Shown one piece after another: positions 42,662 to 51,973 of a stretch of DNA of 64,000 nt. Positions within the stretch are counted from its first letter, which is position 1. Each line of letters begins with the position of its first letter. The translations under genes were made by a program, and so were the position numbers. The notes beneath the pieces are model-generated. The model made no database searches and was not told the origin of the DNA. It was given only the letters and a program-made list of their open reading frames with translations. This stretch comes from Candidatus Phaeomarinobacter ectocarpi (GTDB lineage Bacteria; Pseudomonadota; Alphaproteobacteria; CGMCC-115125), in assembly GCF_000689395.1 (NCBI RefSeq), contig NZ_HG966617.1:2702721-2766720 (forward strand). Direction: 5' to 3'.

Positions 42662-44458
42662 CTAGAGCTTCAGCGTGCCCGTCTGGATTTCGTCGTAAAG
42701 CGGCTTGGTCAGATGCACATATTTCTTCTCGCGCGGATCGAAGAAGTAGATCGGGTCTTCGATTGTATCGGGATCAAAACCTTCCTTCACGAGATCCACC
42801 TTGCGGTGCTTGAACGTGCCGGTGATCTCCACCTCAGGCTGCAGCCGCACAAAGACCGGCTGCGAGTAGGCAGGAAGGTTGGCATCCAGATGCGCCTTGA
42901 ACTTGTCCCAGTCCAGGTCGCCAGCAACCACCATGGACACCATGCCCGCACGGCCGTCCATACCGTTGATCGCCATGCCATACACATTGGCTTCGGAAAT
43001 ACCCGGGAACACGGAAATGGCTTCAGCCACTTCGGATGTCGCCACGTTTTCGCCCTTCCAGCGGAACGTGTCACCGATCCGGTCCATGAAGTAGAAGTAG
43101 CCCTTCTTGTCCTGCTTCAGCAGGTCGCCGGACCGGAACCACTTGTCGCCCTTCTCGAACACGTCGCGAAGGATCTTCTTTTCCGTCGCCTTGGCATCCG
43201 CATAGCCGTCAAACCGACCTGTCGGCTTGGACGGGTCATCAACAATCTTGCCGATGGCCTCGCCCACCTCACCTGGCTGGCAGGCAACACACAGACCATC
43301 AGGTCCACGCACAGGTTCTTCGTTCTCAACGTCGAACTTCACGATTTCCACATTGAAGGTGTTCTTGGCATAGCCCGGAATTCGGCCCACGGAGCCGACC
43401 GTGCCGTCATAGTTCATCAGCGCGATGTTGCCTTCCGTCGCACCGTAGAACTCGGTGATATGCGGAATCTTGAACCGCTTCTGGAACGGCTCCCAGATTT
43501 CCGGACGCAGGCCATTGCCCACCGCCATGCGAACCTTGTGCTTGTTTTCGCCCGGCTTTTCTTCCGAGTTCAGCAGGTAGCGGCACAGCTCACCGATATA
43601 CTGGATCAGTGTCGCGTCATACTTGGCGCAGTCAGACCAGAACTGGCTGGCAGAGAATTTGCGCTTCACGATGACGGAGCCACCAACGGTAAGCGTCGTG
43701 CCCACGGCACACACGCCCCCCGCAGAGTGATAGAGCGGCAGCACCACATACATGCGGTCTTTTTCAGTCGCATTGGCCGCAGCGGAAAAGCCGCCGGCCA
43801 TGGTCTGCAAGCGGAAATGCGTGATCTTCGCAGCCTTCGGCAGACCCGTCGTGCCGGAGGTGTAGATGTAAAGCGCGTTGTCTTCCTGCTTCAGATCCTT
43901 GCGGGTATCCGCAGGAAGCGGCTCAGCAGAATAAAGATCAAGCGCAGAGCTCAGATCTTCAGCACCCTGAACAGAGCCGCCTTCAATCCACGGCTTGATG
44001 TCGCGGTCAAAATGCTCTTTGGCGCCAAAGAAATTGTCTGCCAGCGATGATTCAACAATGCAGTGATCAGCGCCTGAAATGTTCAGGCAGTGGCCAAGCC
44101 CCATGCCTGTGAGGTTTGTGTTGATCAGGGCAGCGGTCGCGCCCATTTTCACAATACCAAGCCAGGCTACGATGTATTCGGGCTTGTTTTCCATGAGCAG
44201 CGCCACGGCATCACCCTTGCGGGCACCCGACGCCAGCGCCCAGCGGGCATAGCGGTTGGCGCGCTCATTGAGCTGCGCATAGGTCATCGTGCTGCCGTCT
44301 TCGCCATAGATGGCGATGTTGTTCGGCTTTGTGGCAGCGATATTTTCGATGATATCTGCCCAGGTGCGCGTCGGGTTCTTCTGAATGTCCTTCAGGCGGC
44401 CGAGCGTGCGCACGGCGCTACGCAGATAGGTGACTTCTTTTCCAATTCGATTTAGCAC
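42662..44458 (-). CDS. Long/very-long-chain acyl-CoA synthetase (FATP-type)
   Basis: 598 aa ANL ligase. Phosphate loop YIYTSGTTGLPKAAKITHFR near residue 205 and FYGATEGN (the FATP/FadD6 form of the YGxTE motif). SGDLLKQDKKGYFYFMDRIGDTFRWKGENVATSEVAE at the C-terminal hinge also fits FATP-type enzymes, which couple uptake and activation of long-chain fatty acids. The start is GTG 44458 with GGGAGGAC upstream; longer in-frame starts read into unrelated sequence. Terminator immediately downstream. Divergent from the tusA gene, 110 bases apart. Confidence 0.87.
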   Translation of the reverse strand: MLNRIGKEVTYLRSAVRTLGRLKDIQKNPTRTWADIIENIAATKPNNIAIYGEDGSTMTYAQLNERANRYARWALASGARKGDAVALLMENKPEYIVAWLGIVKMGATAALINTNLTGMGLGHCLNISGADHCIVESSLADNFFGAKEHFDRDIKPWIEGGSVQGAEDLSSALDLYSAEPLPADTRKDLKQEDNALYIYTSGTTGLPKAAKITHFRLQTMAGGFSAAANATEKDRMYVVLPLYHSAGGVCAVGTTLTVGGSVIVKRKFSASQFWSDCAKYDATLIQYIGELCRYLLNSEEKPGENKHKVRMAVGNGLRPEIWEPFQKRFKIPHITEFYGATEGNIALMNYDGTVGSVGRIPGYAKNTFNVEIVKFDVENEEPVRGPDGLCVACQPGEVGEAIGKIVDDPSKPTGRFDGYADAKATEKKILRDVFEKGDKWFRSGDLLKQDKKGYFYFMDRIGDTFRWKGENVATSEVAEAISVFPGISEANVYGMAINGMDGRAGMVSMVVAGDLDWDKFKAHLDANLPAYSQPVFVRLQPEVEITGTFKHRKVDLVKEGFDPDTIEDPIYFFDPREKKYVHLTKPLYDEIQTGTLKL

Positions 44459-44568
44459 GTGTGTCCTCCCAAGACGTTGCCTGCGATATAGAGGCTTCAC
44501 CGTTTTCTGGTCAAGCAGAACCGGACGCAAACAGCGCAAAAGACGTAGAGACTGTAAGGGTTTACGCC

Positions 44569-44829
44569 GTGACCAAGGCTGCACAGGGTGAAATTGATGC
44601 AATCGGCCTGCTTTGCCCCCTGCCGGTGCTGAAGCTGCAAAAGGCCCTGCGCGCCCTGAAGCCCGGCCAGCAGGTGACCTTGCTGGCCACAGACCCCGCC
44701 TCCCGCATCGACGTCCCGCATTTTTGCGCACAGGCCGGTCATCGGGTCATCGAGACCAGACAGGACAATGAAACACTTATCTACCTGGTGGAATGCGGCG
44801 CGGCACCCACGGCCGAAAAAGACGCCTAG
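44569..44829 (+). CDS. TusA family sulfur-carrier protein
   Basis: 86 aa from GTG 44569 (AAGGG upstream), the usual TusA length; a 122-aa reading from 44461 would add an unlike N-terminus. IDAIGLLCPLPVLKLQKAL has the active Cys16 in the CPxP motif. It relays persulfide sulfur in tRNA thiolation or cofactor synthesis. Its stop overlaps the convergent acetyltransferase stop by CTAG. Confidence 0.88.
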   Translation: MTKAAQGEIDAIGLLCPLPVLKLQKALRALKPGQQVTLLATDPASRIDVPHFCAQAGHRVIETRQDNETLIYLVECGAAPTAEKDA

Positions 44830-45461
44830 CGGTCTCCCGCCAGCCATTCATCCGCCAGCAGCGCATACATCAAGACGTTGTGCCACTCGCCTTCAATGCG
44901 TTCCGCCCGCAACAACGTACCTTCGTGACGCATCCCCAGCCGCTCCAGCAGCCGCCGGGACGCCTTGTTGCTTTCAAGGCAGCGTGCCCACACCCGGTTG
45001 AGCGGCCAGTGCTCAAAAATGTGCGCGGTCAAAGCCTGCACTGCTTCAAACGCAAATCCACCGCCCCAGTAGTCTGAATGCAGCACATAGCCGATTTCAG
45101 CATTGCCCAGCCGGATGTCATCAAGATGAATGGACACCGCCCCAATTGCCTTGCCGCCCGGCAGACCCAGCGCCAGATCGTACCGCAGGCGCGGGTTTGC
45201 ACCCTGCTGGGTCATGAACTCCGCCAGCGTCGCGCGGGACTGTTCCACCGAATTGGGGCCCCACAGCAGATGCTTGGTGACCTCCCGGCGTTCTGAATAG
45301 GCATGCAGGGCGCCCAGATCGCCGGGCACAAAATCGCGAATGACCAGCCGCCGGCTGCGCATGGGCAGCGCCAGCGTGGGATAGATCTGCGATTGCCCGG
45401 GTGATTCCTGTTCACGGGAAACAGACGATGCAGGCGCAGGTTTGGCGGCGGAAGAACTCAT
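44826..45461 (-). CDS. GNAT family N-acetyltransferase (RimJ/RimL-like)
   Basis: 211 aa from ATG 45461. RSRRLVIRDFVPGDLGALHAYSERREV is the usual first strand and helix of RimJ/RimL-type N-acetyltransferases, GYVLHSDYWGGGFAFEAVQALTAHIFEHW is the acetyl-CoA-binding strand, and LGMRHEGTLLRAERIEGEWHNVLMYALL closes the fold. Acceptor unknown (protein N-terminus or small molecule). AAGGGG lies 13 bases upstream of the ATG. Confidence 0.85.
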   Translation of the reverse strand: MSSSAAKPAPASSVSREQESPGQSQIYPTLALPMRSRRLVIRDFVPGDLGALHAYSERREVTKHLLWGPNSVEQSRATLAEFMTQQGANPRLRYDLALGLPGGKAIGAVSIHLDDIRLGNAEIGYVLHSDYWGGGFAFEAVQALTAHIFEHWPLNRVWARCLESNKASRRLLERLGMRHEGTLLRAERIEGEWHNVLMYALLADEWLAGDR

Positions 45462-45645
45462 GAAGCTGGTCAGATCCCCTTGGAACAGGCTCACGACGCT
45501 ACCCGTTTGGCGCCAAACTTGCCAATGACCGTCCCGCGCGGGCATAACCCGCCTAGGCGCTGCGTGCGGGGGCAAGCCACCAAAGCCCGACCCACAAGGC
45601 ATTCTAAGGATTGGCCCGCAAGGCCAGATCAGGACCAGGGCAGAT

Positions 45646-46305
45646 ATGGCCAGCGAGACAAAGACACAAACAGCCCCCCGGCGGGTCAGGCGCACGGGCG
45701 AAGAAGCCCGACGACTGATTCTCGACGCGGCTGAAAAGCGTCTCGCCTCCAATGGCCCTGAAGGCATCCGTCTGCAGGATATCGCCAAGGATGTGGGCAT
45801 TTCCCACCCGGCCATCCTGCACCACTTCCAAAGCCGCGAAGGTCTGGTGGCAGCGCTGGTTGAGCGCACCATGCGCCATCTGCGCGAGGCCTTGTTCGGG
45901 GTGATTGAAAAAGGTCAGTCCGGCCCGGTTGATACCGGCGCCATGATGGATGAGGTCTTTGCCACCCTGTCAGACAAGGGCCATGCCCGCCTGCTGGCGT
46001 GGCTGACCCTGACGGGCCGCGTTGACGCGGAGCCTGAAGGTGCGGAAAAAGGCAGCGGCACCCAGATGCTCAGTGAACTGACGGCCCTGGTGCATGAAGC
46101 CAGCGTCAAGCAGGCCGAAGCCGCAGGACGCCCGGGACCGCAGATTGAAGATACGCGGTTCTATATGCTGCTGGCGGCTATCACCGCCTTTGGCGAGGCC
46201 ATCGTCGGCAGGCAGATGTATGCCGCCGCAGGTCTGGGTGACGACCCTAAGGCCGCCACCCAGTTTCGCGAACGCCTGAAGACGCTGCTAAATCCTGGCT
46301 ATTAG
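45646..46305 (+). CDS. TetR/AcrR family transcriptional regulator
   Basis: 219 aa. Helix-turn-helix near residues 22-65: ARRLILDAAEKRLASNGPEGIRLQDIAKDVGISHPAILHHFQSREGLVAALV. The remaining helical domain would bind a ligand. It has no neighbour in its own direction. Its stop overlaps the convergent DoxX-like gene by TTAG. The effector and targets are unknown. Confidence 0.92.
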   Translation: MASETKTQTAPRRVRRTGEEARRLILDAAEKRLASNGPEGIRLQDIAKDVGISHPAILHHFQSREGLVAALVERTMRHLREALFGVIEKGQSGPVDTGAMMDEVFATLSDKGHARLLAWLTLTGRVDAEPEGAEKGSGTQMLSELTALVHEASVKQAEAAGRPGPQIEDTRFYMLLAAITAFGEAIVGRQMYAAAGLGDDPKAATQFRERLKTLLNPGY

Positions 46306-46718
46306 CGGCCTCTGACCGCGTCAATCGACAGCATGTCCTCGTCGCGGAACGCCCACATCACCAATGTGCCGAAGAACACGATCAGCGACGGGAAGAACAG
46401 GATCTGCACATTGTCCTGACCAAAAATGAGTCCCAGCGGGTCAATCAGCGACGGCCACACGGCAGCAGCCCCAAGCCCAAGCACGATGATCATGGCTGGA
46501 AAAGCCAGCCCCCGGAACAACCCGAGAATGACCAGCAGGCCCAGCAGCGCCTGAGCAATCCCCAGCACCAGAATGAGCGTCTCACCGCTCAGCATGCCGC
46601 CGTAATATTTGTCGGACACGCCAATGGCCGCCTCCGGTGCGCCCAGCTTCACAGCGGCCCAGATCAAGATGAGCAGGCCCAGGCCCACGCGCAGCAGCAA
46701 CAGACTTATCGATTTCAT
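46302..46718 (-). CDS. DoxX-like small membrane protein
   Basis: 138 aa with four hydrophobic helices (LLLLRVGLGLLILIWAAVKLG; TLILVLGIAQALLGLLVILGLF; GLAFPAMIIVLGLGAAAV; VQILFFPSLIVFFGTLVMWAF). Pattern and size fit the DoxX/SURF4-like family of quinone-linked or redox membrane proteins. AAGGGG precedes ATG. No partner catalytic subunit is adjacent. Confidence 0.72.
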   Translation of the reverse strand: MKSISLLLLRVGLGLLILIWAAVKLGAPEAAIGVSDKYYGGMLSGETLILVLGIAQALLGLLVILGLFRGLAFPAMIIVLGLGAAAVWPSLIDPLGLIFGQDNVQILFFPSLIVFFGTLVMWAFRDEDMLSIDAVRGR

Positions 46719-46975
46719 GGATTTATCCCCTTCAGTGTCTCAGCCGATTGACCGGCCTTTTTGTTTTCAGCGTTTCTTGTCTTCAGATGTATGCCGCCGG
46801 GAAATGGGTACGCCCCCGGCGGTCTTGCAAATCACGGTTTGCGGAACGCGCGTGATATGAGCCCGAAGCAGTCTCCCCGAACGGCTTTCAATCTGCCGCC
46901 CAATCCCTATAGTGCGCCGCAATATGGCTGGATGTTCCTGCCAGTCGTACACACCCTACCCGGACCTGTACCTTC

Positions 46976-47650
46976 ATGGCCATCGATCGCACAGCGGACA
47001 ATCTGTCGACCTTCGGCAAGCGCTTTCGCACCTATATGGACATGATCTTTGTGGATCATGGGTTCGTCCGCCTGTTGATTGCCAAGGCGTCGCCCATCAC
47101 CCAGCGCGCCTGGCGCTCCGGCCAGCCCTGGCCCTACCAGGTGAAGCAGGCCAAAGAGCGCGGCATCAAGACCATTCTTAATCTGCGCGGCGCCCGCAAC
47201 TGCGGCTCCTATGTGCTGGAGCGCGAGGCGTGTGAAAAATACGGCATCACCCTGATTGATATGCCACTGGAAAGTCGCGGCGCCCCACAGGTCGATCGTC
47301 TCAACCGCGCCCGGGAAATTTTTAGCACCATCGAGTACCCGGTCCTCATGCACTGCAAGTCAGGCGCGGACCGCGCCGGCATCGGGTCAGCGCTCTATCA
47401 GATGCTGAAGGAAGGCCAGACAGTGACTGAGGCCAAGAGCCAGCTCTCCCTGCGCTACGGCCATGTCCGCCAGGCCAAGACCGGCGTGCTGGATGCATTC
47501 TTGGAAGAGTACGAAGCCCGCAACGCCCGTGAGCCCATCGATTTCATGACATGGGTGAACACGGAATATGACCGCGAAGGCCTCAACGGAAAGTTCCAGC
47601 ACATGAAATCGATGGATATCCTCGTCGACTTCATCCTGCGCCGCGAGTAG
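46976..47650 (+). CDS. Cysteine-dependent dual-specificity/tyrosine phosphatase family protein
   Basis: 224 aa. The phosphate loop HCKSGADR at 126-133 (Cys127, Arg133) is an intact C-x5-R. It is preceded by a fold typical of bacterial PTP-like proteins (GIKTILNLRG near 63-72 with the acid region DMPLESRGAP near 95). A conserved C-terminal helical part (HVRQAKTGVLDAFLEEYEARN) follows. It probably dephosphorylates a phosphoprotein or lipid headgroup. The ribosome site is weak. Confidence 0.85.
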   Translation: MAIDRTADNLSTFGKRFRTYMDMIFVDHGFVRLLIAKASPITQRAWRSGQPWPYQVKQAKERGIKTILNLRGARNCGSYVLEREACEKYGITLIDMPLESRGAPQVDRLNRAREIFSTIEYPVLMHCKSGADRAGIGSALYQMLKEGQTVTEAKSQLSLRYGHVRQAKTGVLDAFLEEYEARNAREPIDFMTWVNTEYDREGLNGKFQHMKSMDILVDFILRRE

Positions 47651-47741
47651 CAGCTCGGAATGGCTTGTCCGGATAAACCGGACAAGGACAATTGAGCGGT
47701 CGGGGGAGAGGTGACGTGCTTTTGCTTGCGGGCCACCCAAG

Positions 47742-47832
47742 CCGTATCTCCGGACTTGATCCGGAGCCTACTCGCCAACAATCAACTGCACAGCAACCAA
47801 GAGTGGACCCAGGATCAAGTCCGGGGATGCGG
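47742..47832. repeat. Paired REP-like inverted repeat element H
   Basis: Left unit CCGTATCTCCGGACTTGATC and right unit GAGTGGACCCAGGATCAAGT flank a ~35-base spacer. It lies between the convergent phosphatase and ABC-exporter genes. The rest of 47651-47938 shows no gene. Confidence 0.82.
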
Positions 47833-47938
47833 ATTTGTGCACCGCCGGCATTTCCCAGCCATCGCCCTCCTCCTCCTTGACGACCCGTCAGCCCTCCGAT
47901 GTGCCCGGAGGGGTAGGATCCATTCAGTTTCGCAACAC

Positions 47939-49807
47939 CTACTGCGCGGCGTCCGTCGCACTTTCGTCGGAGAAATACTGCATTTTGCACAGGCGCGCAT
48001 AGAGCTTGTCCGCCGCGACCAGTTCATCATGACTGCCAAGCTCAACGACCCGGCCTTTTTCCATGACGCAGATCATGTCCGCCTCGCGCACGGTCGCAAG
48101 ACGATGCGCAATCACGATGGTCGTGCGGCCCTTGCGCAGAACTTCCAGCGCGTCCTGCACCTTGCGTTCGCTCTCCGCGTCCAGCGCACTGGTCGCTTCG
48201 TCCAGCAGCAAAATCGGTGCGTCCCGCAGCACGGCACGGGCCAGAGCAATCCGCTGCCGCTGGCCACCTGACAGTTTGACACCACGGTCACCCACAACAG
48301 TGTCATAGCCTTCAGGCATGGCTTCGATAAAGTCATCCGCAGCGGCCACCTTGGCAGCCGCGCGAATGTCTTCGTCACTGGCGTCCAGTCGCCCGAACGC
48401 AATGTTGGCGCGCACGCTGTCATTGAACATGGTCACGTCCTGACTGACGATCGCCATTTCCTTGCGCAGGCTCGCCAGCGTCACATGCTTCACGTCCTGT
48501 CCGTCAATGGTCACGCTGCCCGATGTCGCGTCATACAAACGCGGTATGAGATTGATGACAGTGGTCTTGCCCGCGCCAGACGGGCCAACCAGCGCCACCG
48601 TCGTCCCCGGCGCCACATCCAGCGAGAAATCCATCAGTGCCGGCGCACCCTCATCATATTTGAAGCCGACGCCGTTAAAGCTGACCTTGCCTTCGCGAAC
48701 CTCAAGCGGCTTGGCATCTGCATCGTCCTGAATGCTCGGCTCTTCATCAAGCAGCGCAAACACGCGCTGCACCGCTGCCATGCTTTCCTGGAACACCACG
48801 TGCAACGTCCCAAGCGCCCGCGCCGATGGGGCCATGATCGCAAGGGCTGCGATGAAGCCGGTGAAATCACCAACGGTGCCCGACCCTTCAAATATGCGCC
48901 ACACGCTGAACCACAGCACGCCCGCAATCGCGATACCGCCAAGAATTTCCATGGTCGGGTCAACGCGCGCGCGCCCGCGCACCAGTTTCATGGTCCAGCC
49001 ATACAGGCCTTCAAAAAACGAACCGGAGCGTTCGCGTTCATAGTCTTCCAACCCATAGGTCTTGACCATGCGCGCACCGGACAGACTTTCATTCAACAGC
49101 GCCGTCATGTCACCCAGATAGGCCTGCGCGTCCGCGGACACCTTGCGCATCCGCTTGCCCAGCGCCGATATGGGCGCCGCCGCCAGGGGCAGGATCACCA
49201 GCACGACAATCGCCAGCAGCCAATCCATATAGACCATCGCCGCCGCCACACCGAGGATCGTCAGCACATCGCGCACCGCATTGGTCAGCACACGCATCAA
49301 CCCTTCACGCACAACGCTCACATCATTTGTGAAGCGGGACAGATAGCGCCCGGTCGCTTCTCGATTGAGGCGCGCAAGGTCGGAGGTCAGCAGCCGGTTG
49401 AACATTGCGATCTGCATCTTTTGCAGCACCCGCAGCACAATCGAGCTGGTGACAACAGTCTGGAAATAAAGCGAGATGGACTTGATGACGACAACGCCCA
49501 CCACCAGCAGCGGCACGTAAAACACATCGGCGTTGCGGTCGTTGGCCATGTCCAGCGTCTGCTGGATCAACACCGGGTAGATACTTGTCGTGGCCGCAAC
49601 CAGCGCCATCAGCACAAGCGCACCCACCACACGGGATTTTTGGTGCGCCATCCACAAGCGCCAGACGCGCAGAGCCAATTGCTTGTTGTTTGGAATGGAC
49701 GTCTCAGTCACCACACCATCCACCGATGGACCTTCAGCGGGCGATGCGTCCGCGGGCTCACTGGCAATCTCAGGGGATGTCGTATGGGTCTGGCTATCGG
49801 TCGCCAA
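47939..49807 (-). CDS. ABC exporter, MsbA-like half transporter (permease fused to ATPase)
   Basis: 622 aa. Six membrane helices (roughly residues 55-350), then an ABC ATPase with Walker A GPSGAGKTT, signature LSGGQRQRIALARA, Walker B ILLLDEATSALD and switch His (IVIAHRLATV). Matches the MsbA/lipid-A flippase type, which moves lipid or drug across the inner membrane as a homodimer. The start is TTG 49807 with TGGAG upstream. The first ~45 aa are Thr/Ser/Pro-rich and not conserved. Confidence 0.9.
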   Translation of the reverse strand: MATDSQTHTTSPEIASEPADASPAEGPSVDGVVTETSIPNNKQLALRVWRLWMAHQKSRVVGALVLMALVAATTSIYPVLIQQTLDMANDRNADVFYVPLLVVGVVVIKSISLYFQTVVTSSIVLRVLQKMQIAMFNRLLTSDLARLNREATGRYLSRFTNDVSVVREGLMRVLTNAVRDVLTILGVAAAMVYMDWLLAIVVLVILPLAAAPISALGKRMRKVSADAQAYLGDMTALLNESLSGARMVKTYGLEDYERERSGSFFEGLYGWTMKLVRGRARVDPTMEILGGIAIAGVLWFSVWRIFEGSGTVGDFTGFIAALAIMAPSARALGTLHVVFQESMAAVQRVFALLDEEPSIQDDADAKPLEVREGKVSFNGVGFKYDEGAPALMDFSLDVAPGTTVALVGPSGAGKTTVINLIPRLYDATSGSVTIDGQDVKHVTLASLRKEMAIVSQDVTMFNDSVRANIAFGRLDASDEDIRAAAKVAAADDFIEAMPEGYDTVVGDRGVKLSGGQRQRIALARAVLRDAPILLLDEATSALDAESERKVQDALEVLRKGRTTIVIAHRLATVREADMICVMEKGRVVELGSHDELVAADKLYARLCKMQYFSDESATDAAQ

Positions 49808-49934
49808 AATGGTCTCCAGCCGGGGCTATATCCGGTTCAGGCCCGCATCTTGGGCCAGCCCGTACCTTAACCCAGAATGTGGCAGCTATGGGTAAACGCA
49901 CGGATCATGTGCCACAGCCGCCCAAAAGCTTTCG

Positions 49935-50021
49935 TGGTGCCCCTGGCCGGACTCGAACCAGCACGGAGTTACCCCCAACAGATTTTGAGTCTGTCGCGTC
50001 TACCAATTCCGCCACAGGGGC
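49935..50021 (-). tRNA. tRNA-Leu (anticodon CAA)
   Basis: On the minus strand GCCCCTG pairs with CAGGGGC at the end. D-arm, anticodon stem ACAGA/TCTGT around the loop CTCAAAA (anticodon CAA), long variable arm (TTGGGGGTAACTCCGTGC) typical of class-II Leu, T-arm GGTTCGAGTCC, and encoded CCA. Confidence 0.96.
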
Positions 50022-50193
50022 CCAAGAAAGGATCATAAAGACGCCACGAAAGGAGCGGCATCATAGGCACCCCGCCTGCAAGGTCAATCGGAGTATTTAC
50101 CCCTTTTGTGCACACTCTTGGGTACCCTCTTGGGCAACCTGCGGCATCGCCACCAATCGACGCCCTCAATTCACCCTGATAATTTGTGAAACC

Positions 50194-50847
50194 ATGACGC
50201 ACATCGCCACCCACAAGCCGCCCCACAATGACGGGCAAATGAGTGACAAGCAGACGTCGCAGCTGCTGGATGAGGCCATTGCCTCGTTCGACAGCGAGAC
50301 AGTGCCTCTGGGCGCCCTTGTCGATGTGCTGGCTGAACGTGCCTTCGGCATGGTGCTGCTGGTGCTGGCCCTGCCCTGCGCCATTCCGTTTCTCTATGGC
50401 GTGCCACAAATCATGTCGCTGCCCATGGTGTTTGTCGCCGTACAGCTGGCCGCGGGCCGCCGCACCCTGTGGCTGCCCCAGAGCCTGCGCAACCGCACCC
50501 TCAAGAAAGACAGCCTCACCGACATGATGAACAAGGCGCGCCCCTGGCTGCGCCGGTTTGAACGGTTCAGCCGTCTGCGTCTTCAGTTCATGACCAAGCG
50601 GCCCATGGAACAGGTCATCGGCCTGCTGTTCATCCTGTTCTCGCTCACCATCATGATACCCCTGCCCCTCACCAACACGATTCCCGGCGCTGCCATTGTG
50701 ATTGCCTCATTGGGCTTCATCGAGCGCGACGGCATTCTGGTCTTCCTCGGCACCGCCCTTGGCACCGCCTGGGTCATCGTTCTCATGAGCCTTGCCGGCG
50801 GCGCTGCCGCGCTTATTTCTGACGCCGTCAATTCGGTGGGCCTGTAA
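50194..50847 (+). CDS. ExoD-like exopolysaccharide synthesis family membrane protein
   Basis: 217 aa. The N-terminal part is soluble and the C-terminal part has about three to four hydrophobic segments (VLLVLALPCAIPFLYGVPQIMSL; VIGLLFILFSLTIMIPLPLTNTIPGAAIVI). The AFGMVLLVLALPCAIPFLYG block is the ExoD family hallmark. Rhizobium exoD is required for exopolysaccharide and nodulation, but the molecular role is unclear. Starts ATG 50194 or ATG 50239 are possible. Four bases separate it from dsbB. Confidence 0.85.
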   Translation: MTHIATHKPPHNDGQMSDKQTSQLLDEAIASFDSETVPLGALVDVLAERAFGMVLLVLALPCAIPFLYGVPQIMSLPMVFVAVQLAAGRRTLWLPQSLRNRTLKKDSLTDMMNKARPWLRRFERFSRLRLQFMTKRPMEQVIGLLFILFSLTIMIPLPLTNTIPGAAIVIASLGFIERDGILVFLGTALGTAWVIVLMSLAGGAAALISDAVNSVGL

Positions 50848-50851
50848 TTTG

Positions 50852-51379
50852 ATGACCACCCTCCTCACGCTCATTCCCCCACGCCGGGCCATTCTTGTGG
50901 CCCTTGCCGGCACCATTGCCACGATTTTGGGGTTCCTGTTCTTTGAGCATGTGCTGGGCTACGTCCCCTGCGCCCTGTGCTATGAGCAGCGCTGGCCATT
51001 CTACAATGCCCTGCCGCTGTTGCTGGTGACCCTGGTCGTGTCCCGCGAGGCCAATCTGGGCCGCTGGCCCACATGGTTGATGACCGGTATCGGCTTCATC
51101 TTTGTGGTGAGCGCCATCCTCGGGCTGCGCCACGCAGGCGTTGAGTGGGACTGGTGGGAAGGCCCCGCCGACTGTGGCAGCGGCGGCGGCGTTTCGGGAT
51201 CCATTGAGGACTTCAACGCCGCCCTGTCCGGCAACATCACCATTGTCCCCTGCGACAAAGCCGCATGGCGATTCCTTGGTTTGTCGCTTGCGGGATATAA
51301 TTTCCTTATCTCCCTCGCCCTTGCGGCAGTGAGTTTCATACCCGCCTACGCCGCCCGCAAAGAAAGGCATGCCTCATGA
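50852..51379 (+). CDS. dsbB: Disulfide bond formation protein B
   Basis: 175 aa, four membrane helices. It has both redox Cys pairs: C40-A-L-C43 in the first periplasmic loop and C108/C134 (DCGSGG ... PCDKAAW) in the second. DsbB reoxidises DsbA using ubiquinone. Four bases after ExoD and overlapping the coq7 start (ATGA), so the three genes are an operon. The ubiquinone link with Coq7 is suggestive. Confidence 0.9.
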   Translation: MTTLLTLIPPRRAILVALAGTIATILGFLFFEHVLGYVPCALCYEQRWPFYNALPLLLVTLVVSREANLGRWPTWLMTGIGFIFVVSAILGLRHAGVEWDWWEGPADCGSGGGVSGSIEDFNAALSGNITIVPCDKAAWRFLGLSLAGYNFLISLALAAVSFIPAYAARKERHAS

Positions 51380-51957
51380 CGTCATCACCTAAAAAGATGA
51401 GCACCGCTGATCTGGCCGGCAACAGCGTCATCCAGCGCCGCCTGCACGAAATGATCCGTGTGGACCACGCAGGCGAAGCAGGCGCGGTGCGCATCTATGA
51501 AGGCCAGCTTGCCGTCTTCCGTGCGGCCAAGCCCCGCGCCAAGATTGTCCGCGACCTCGAGCACATGGCCGAGGACGAAGCTGTTCATCTGGATGCCTTC
51601 AACAAGGTCGTGGCCGACCGTGGCGTCCGCCCGGCTTTGCTCAACCCTGTCTGGGGGGCCGCTGGATATGCCATGGGCGTCGCCACAGCCCTGATGGGCG
51701 AAAAAGCCGCCCATGCGTGCACGGCGGCCGTCGAAGAAGTGATCGACGAGCACTACCAGGATCAGGTCCGCGAGCTGGAGAGCGAGCCCGCCGAAAGCGA
51801 GTTACGCGACATGGTGGAAAAATTCCGCGAGGAAGAAGTCGCCCACAAGGAAAAGGCGCTGGCCGAAGGCGCCGAAGAAGCACCCGGCTATCCGGTGCTC
51901 TCAGGCGCCATCAAAGCCGCCTGCCGACTGGCCATCCGCGTATCGGAAAAAGTCTGA
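51376..51957 (+). CDS. coq7: Coq7 family demethoxyubiquinone hydroxylase
   Basis: 193 aa ferritin-like di-iron monooxygenase. Metal ligands are visible: E in HAGEAGAVRIYEGQ, EDEAVH (E-x-x-H), VEEVIDEHY (E and H) and REEEVAHKE (E-x-x-H). It hydroxylates the 5-demethoxyubiquinone ring, the penultimate step of ubiquinone synthesis. Several alphaproteobacteria use Coq7 in place of UbiF. Translationally coupled to dsbB. Confidence 0.95.
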   Translation: MTSSPKKMSTADLAGNSVIQRRLHEMIRVDHAGEAGAVRIYEGQLAVFRAAKPRAKIVRDLEHMAEDEAVHLDAFNKVVADRGVRPALLNPVWGAAGYAMGVATALMGEKAAHACTAAVEEVIDEHYQDQVRELESEPAESELRDMVEKFREEEVAHKEKALAEGAEEAPGYPVLSGAIKAACRLAIRVSEKV

Positions 51958-51973
51958 CGCCTAGAGTCTCGGC

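Noticed and set aside
46794-46822. CCGCCGGG/CCCGGCGG inverted repeat upstream of the phosphatase
   Set aside because: A GC-only 8-bp repeat with a 12-base spacer is expected by chance in DNA of this composition.
48485-49870. A 461-codon plus-strand open frame
   Set aside because: Antisense to the ABC exporter; translation is Arg/His/Gln-rich without domains.
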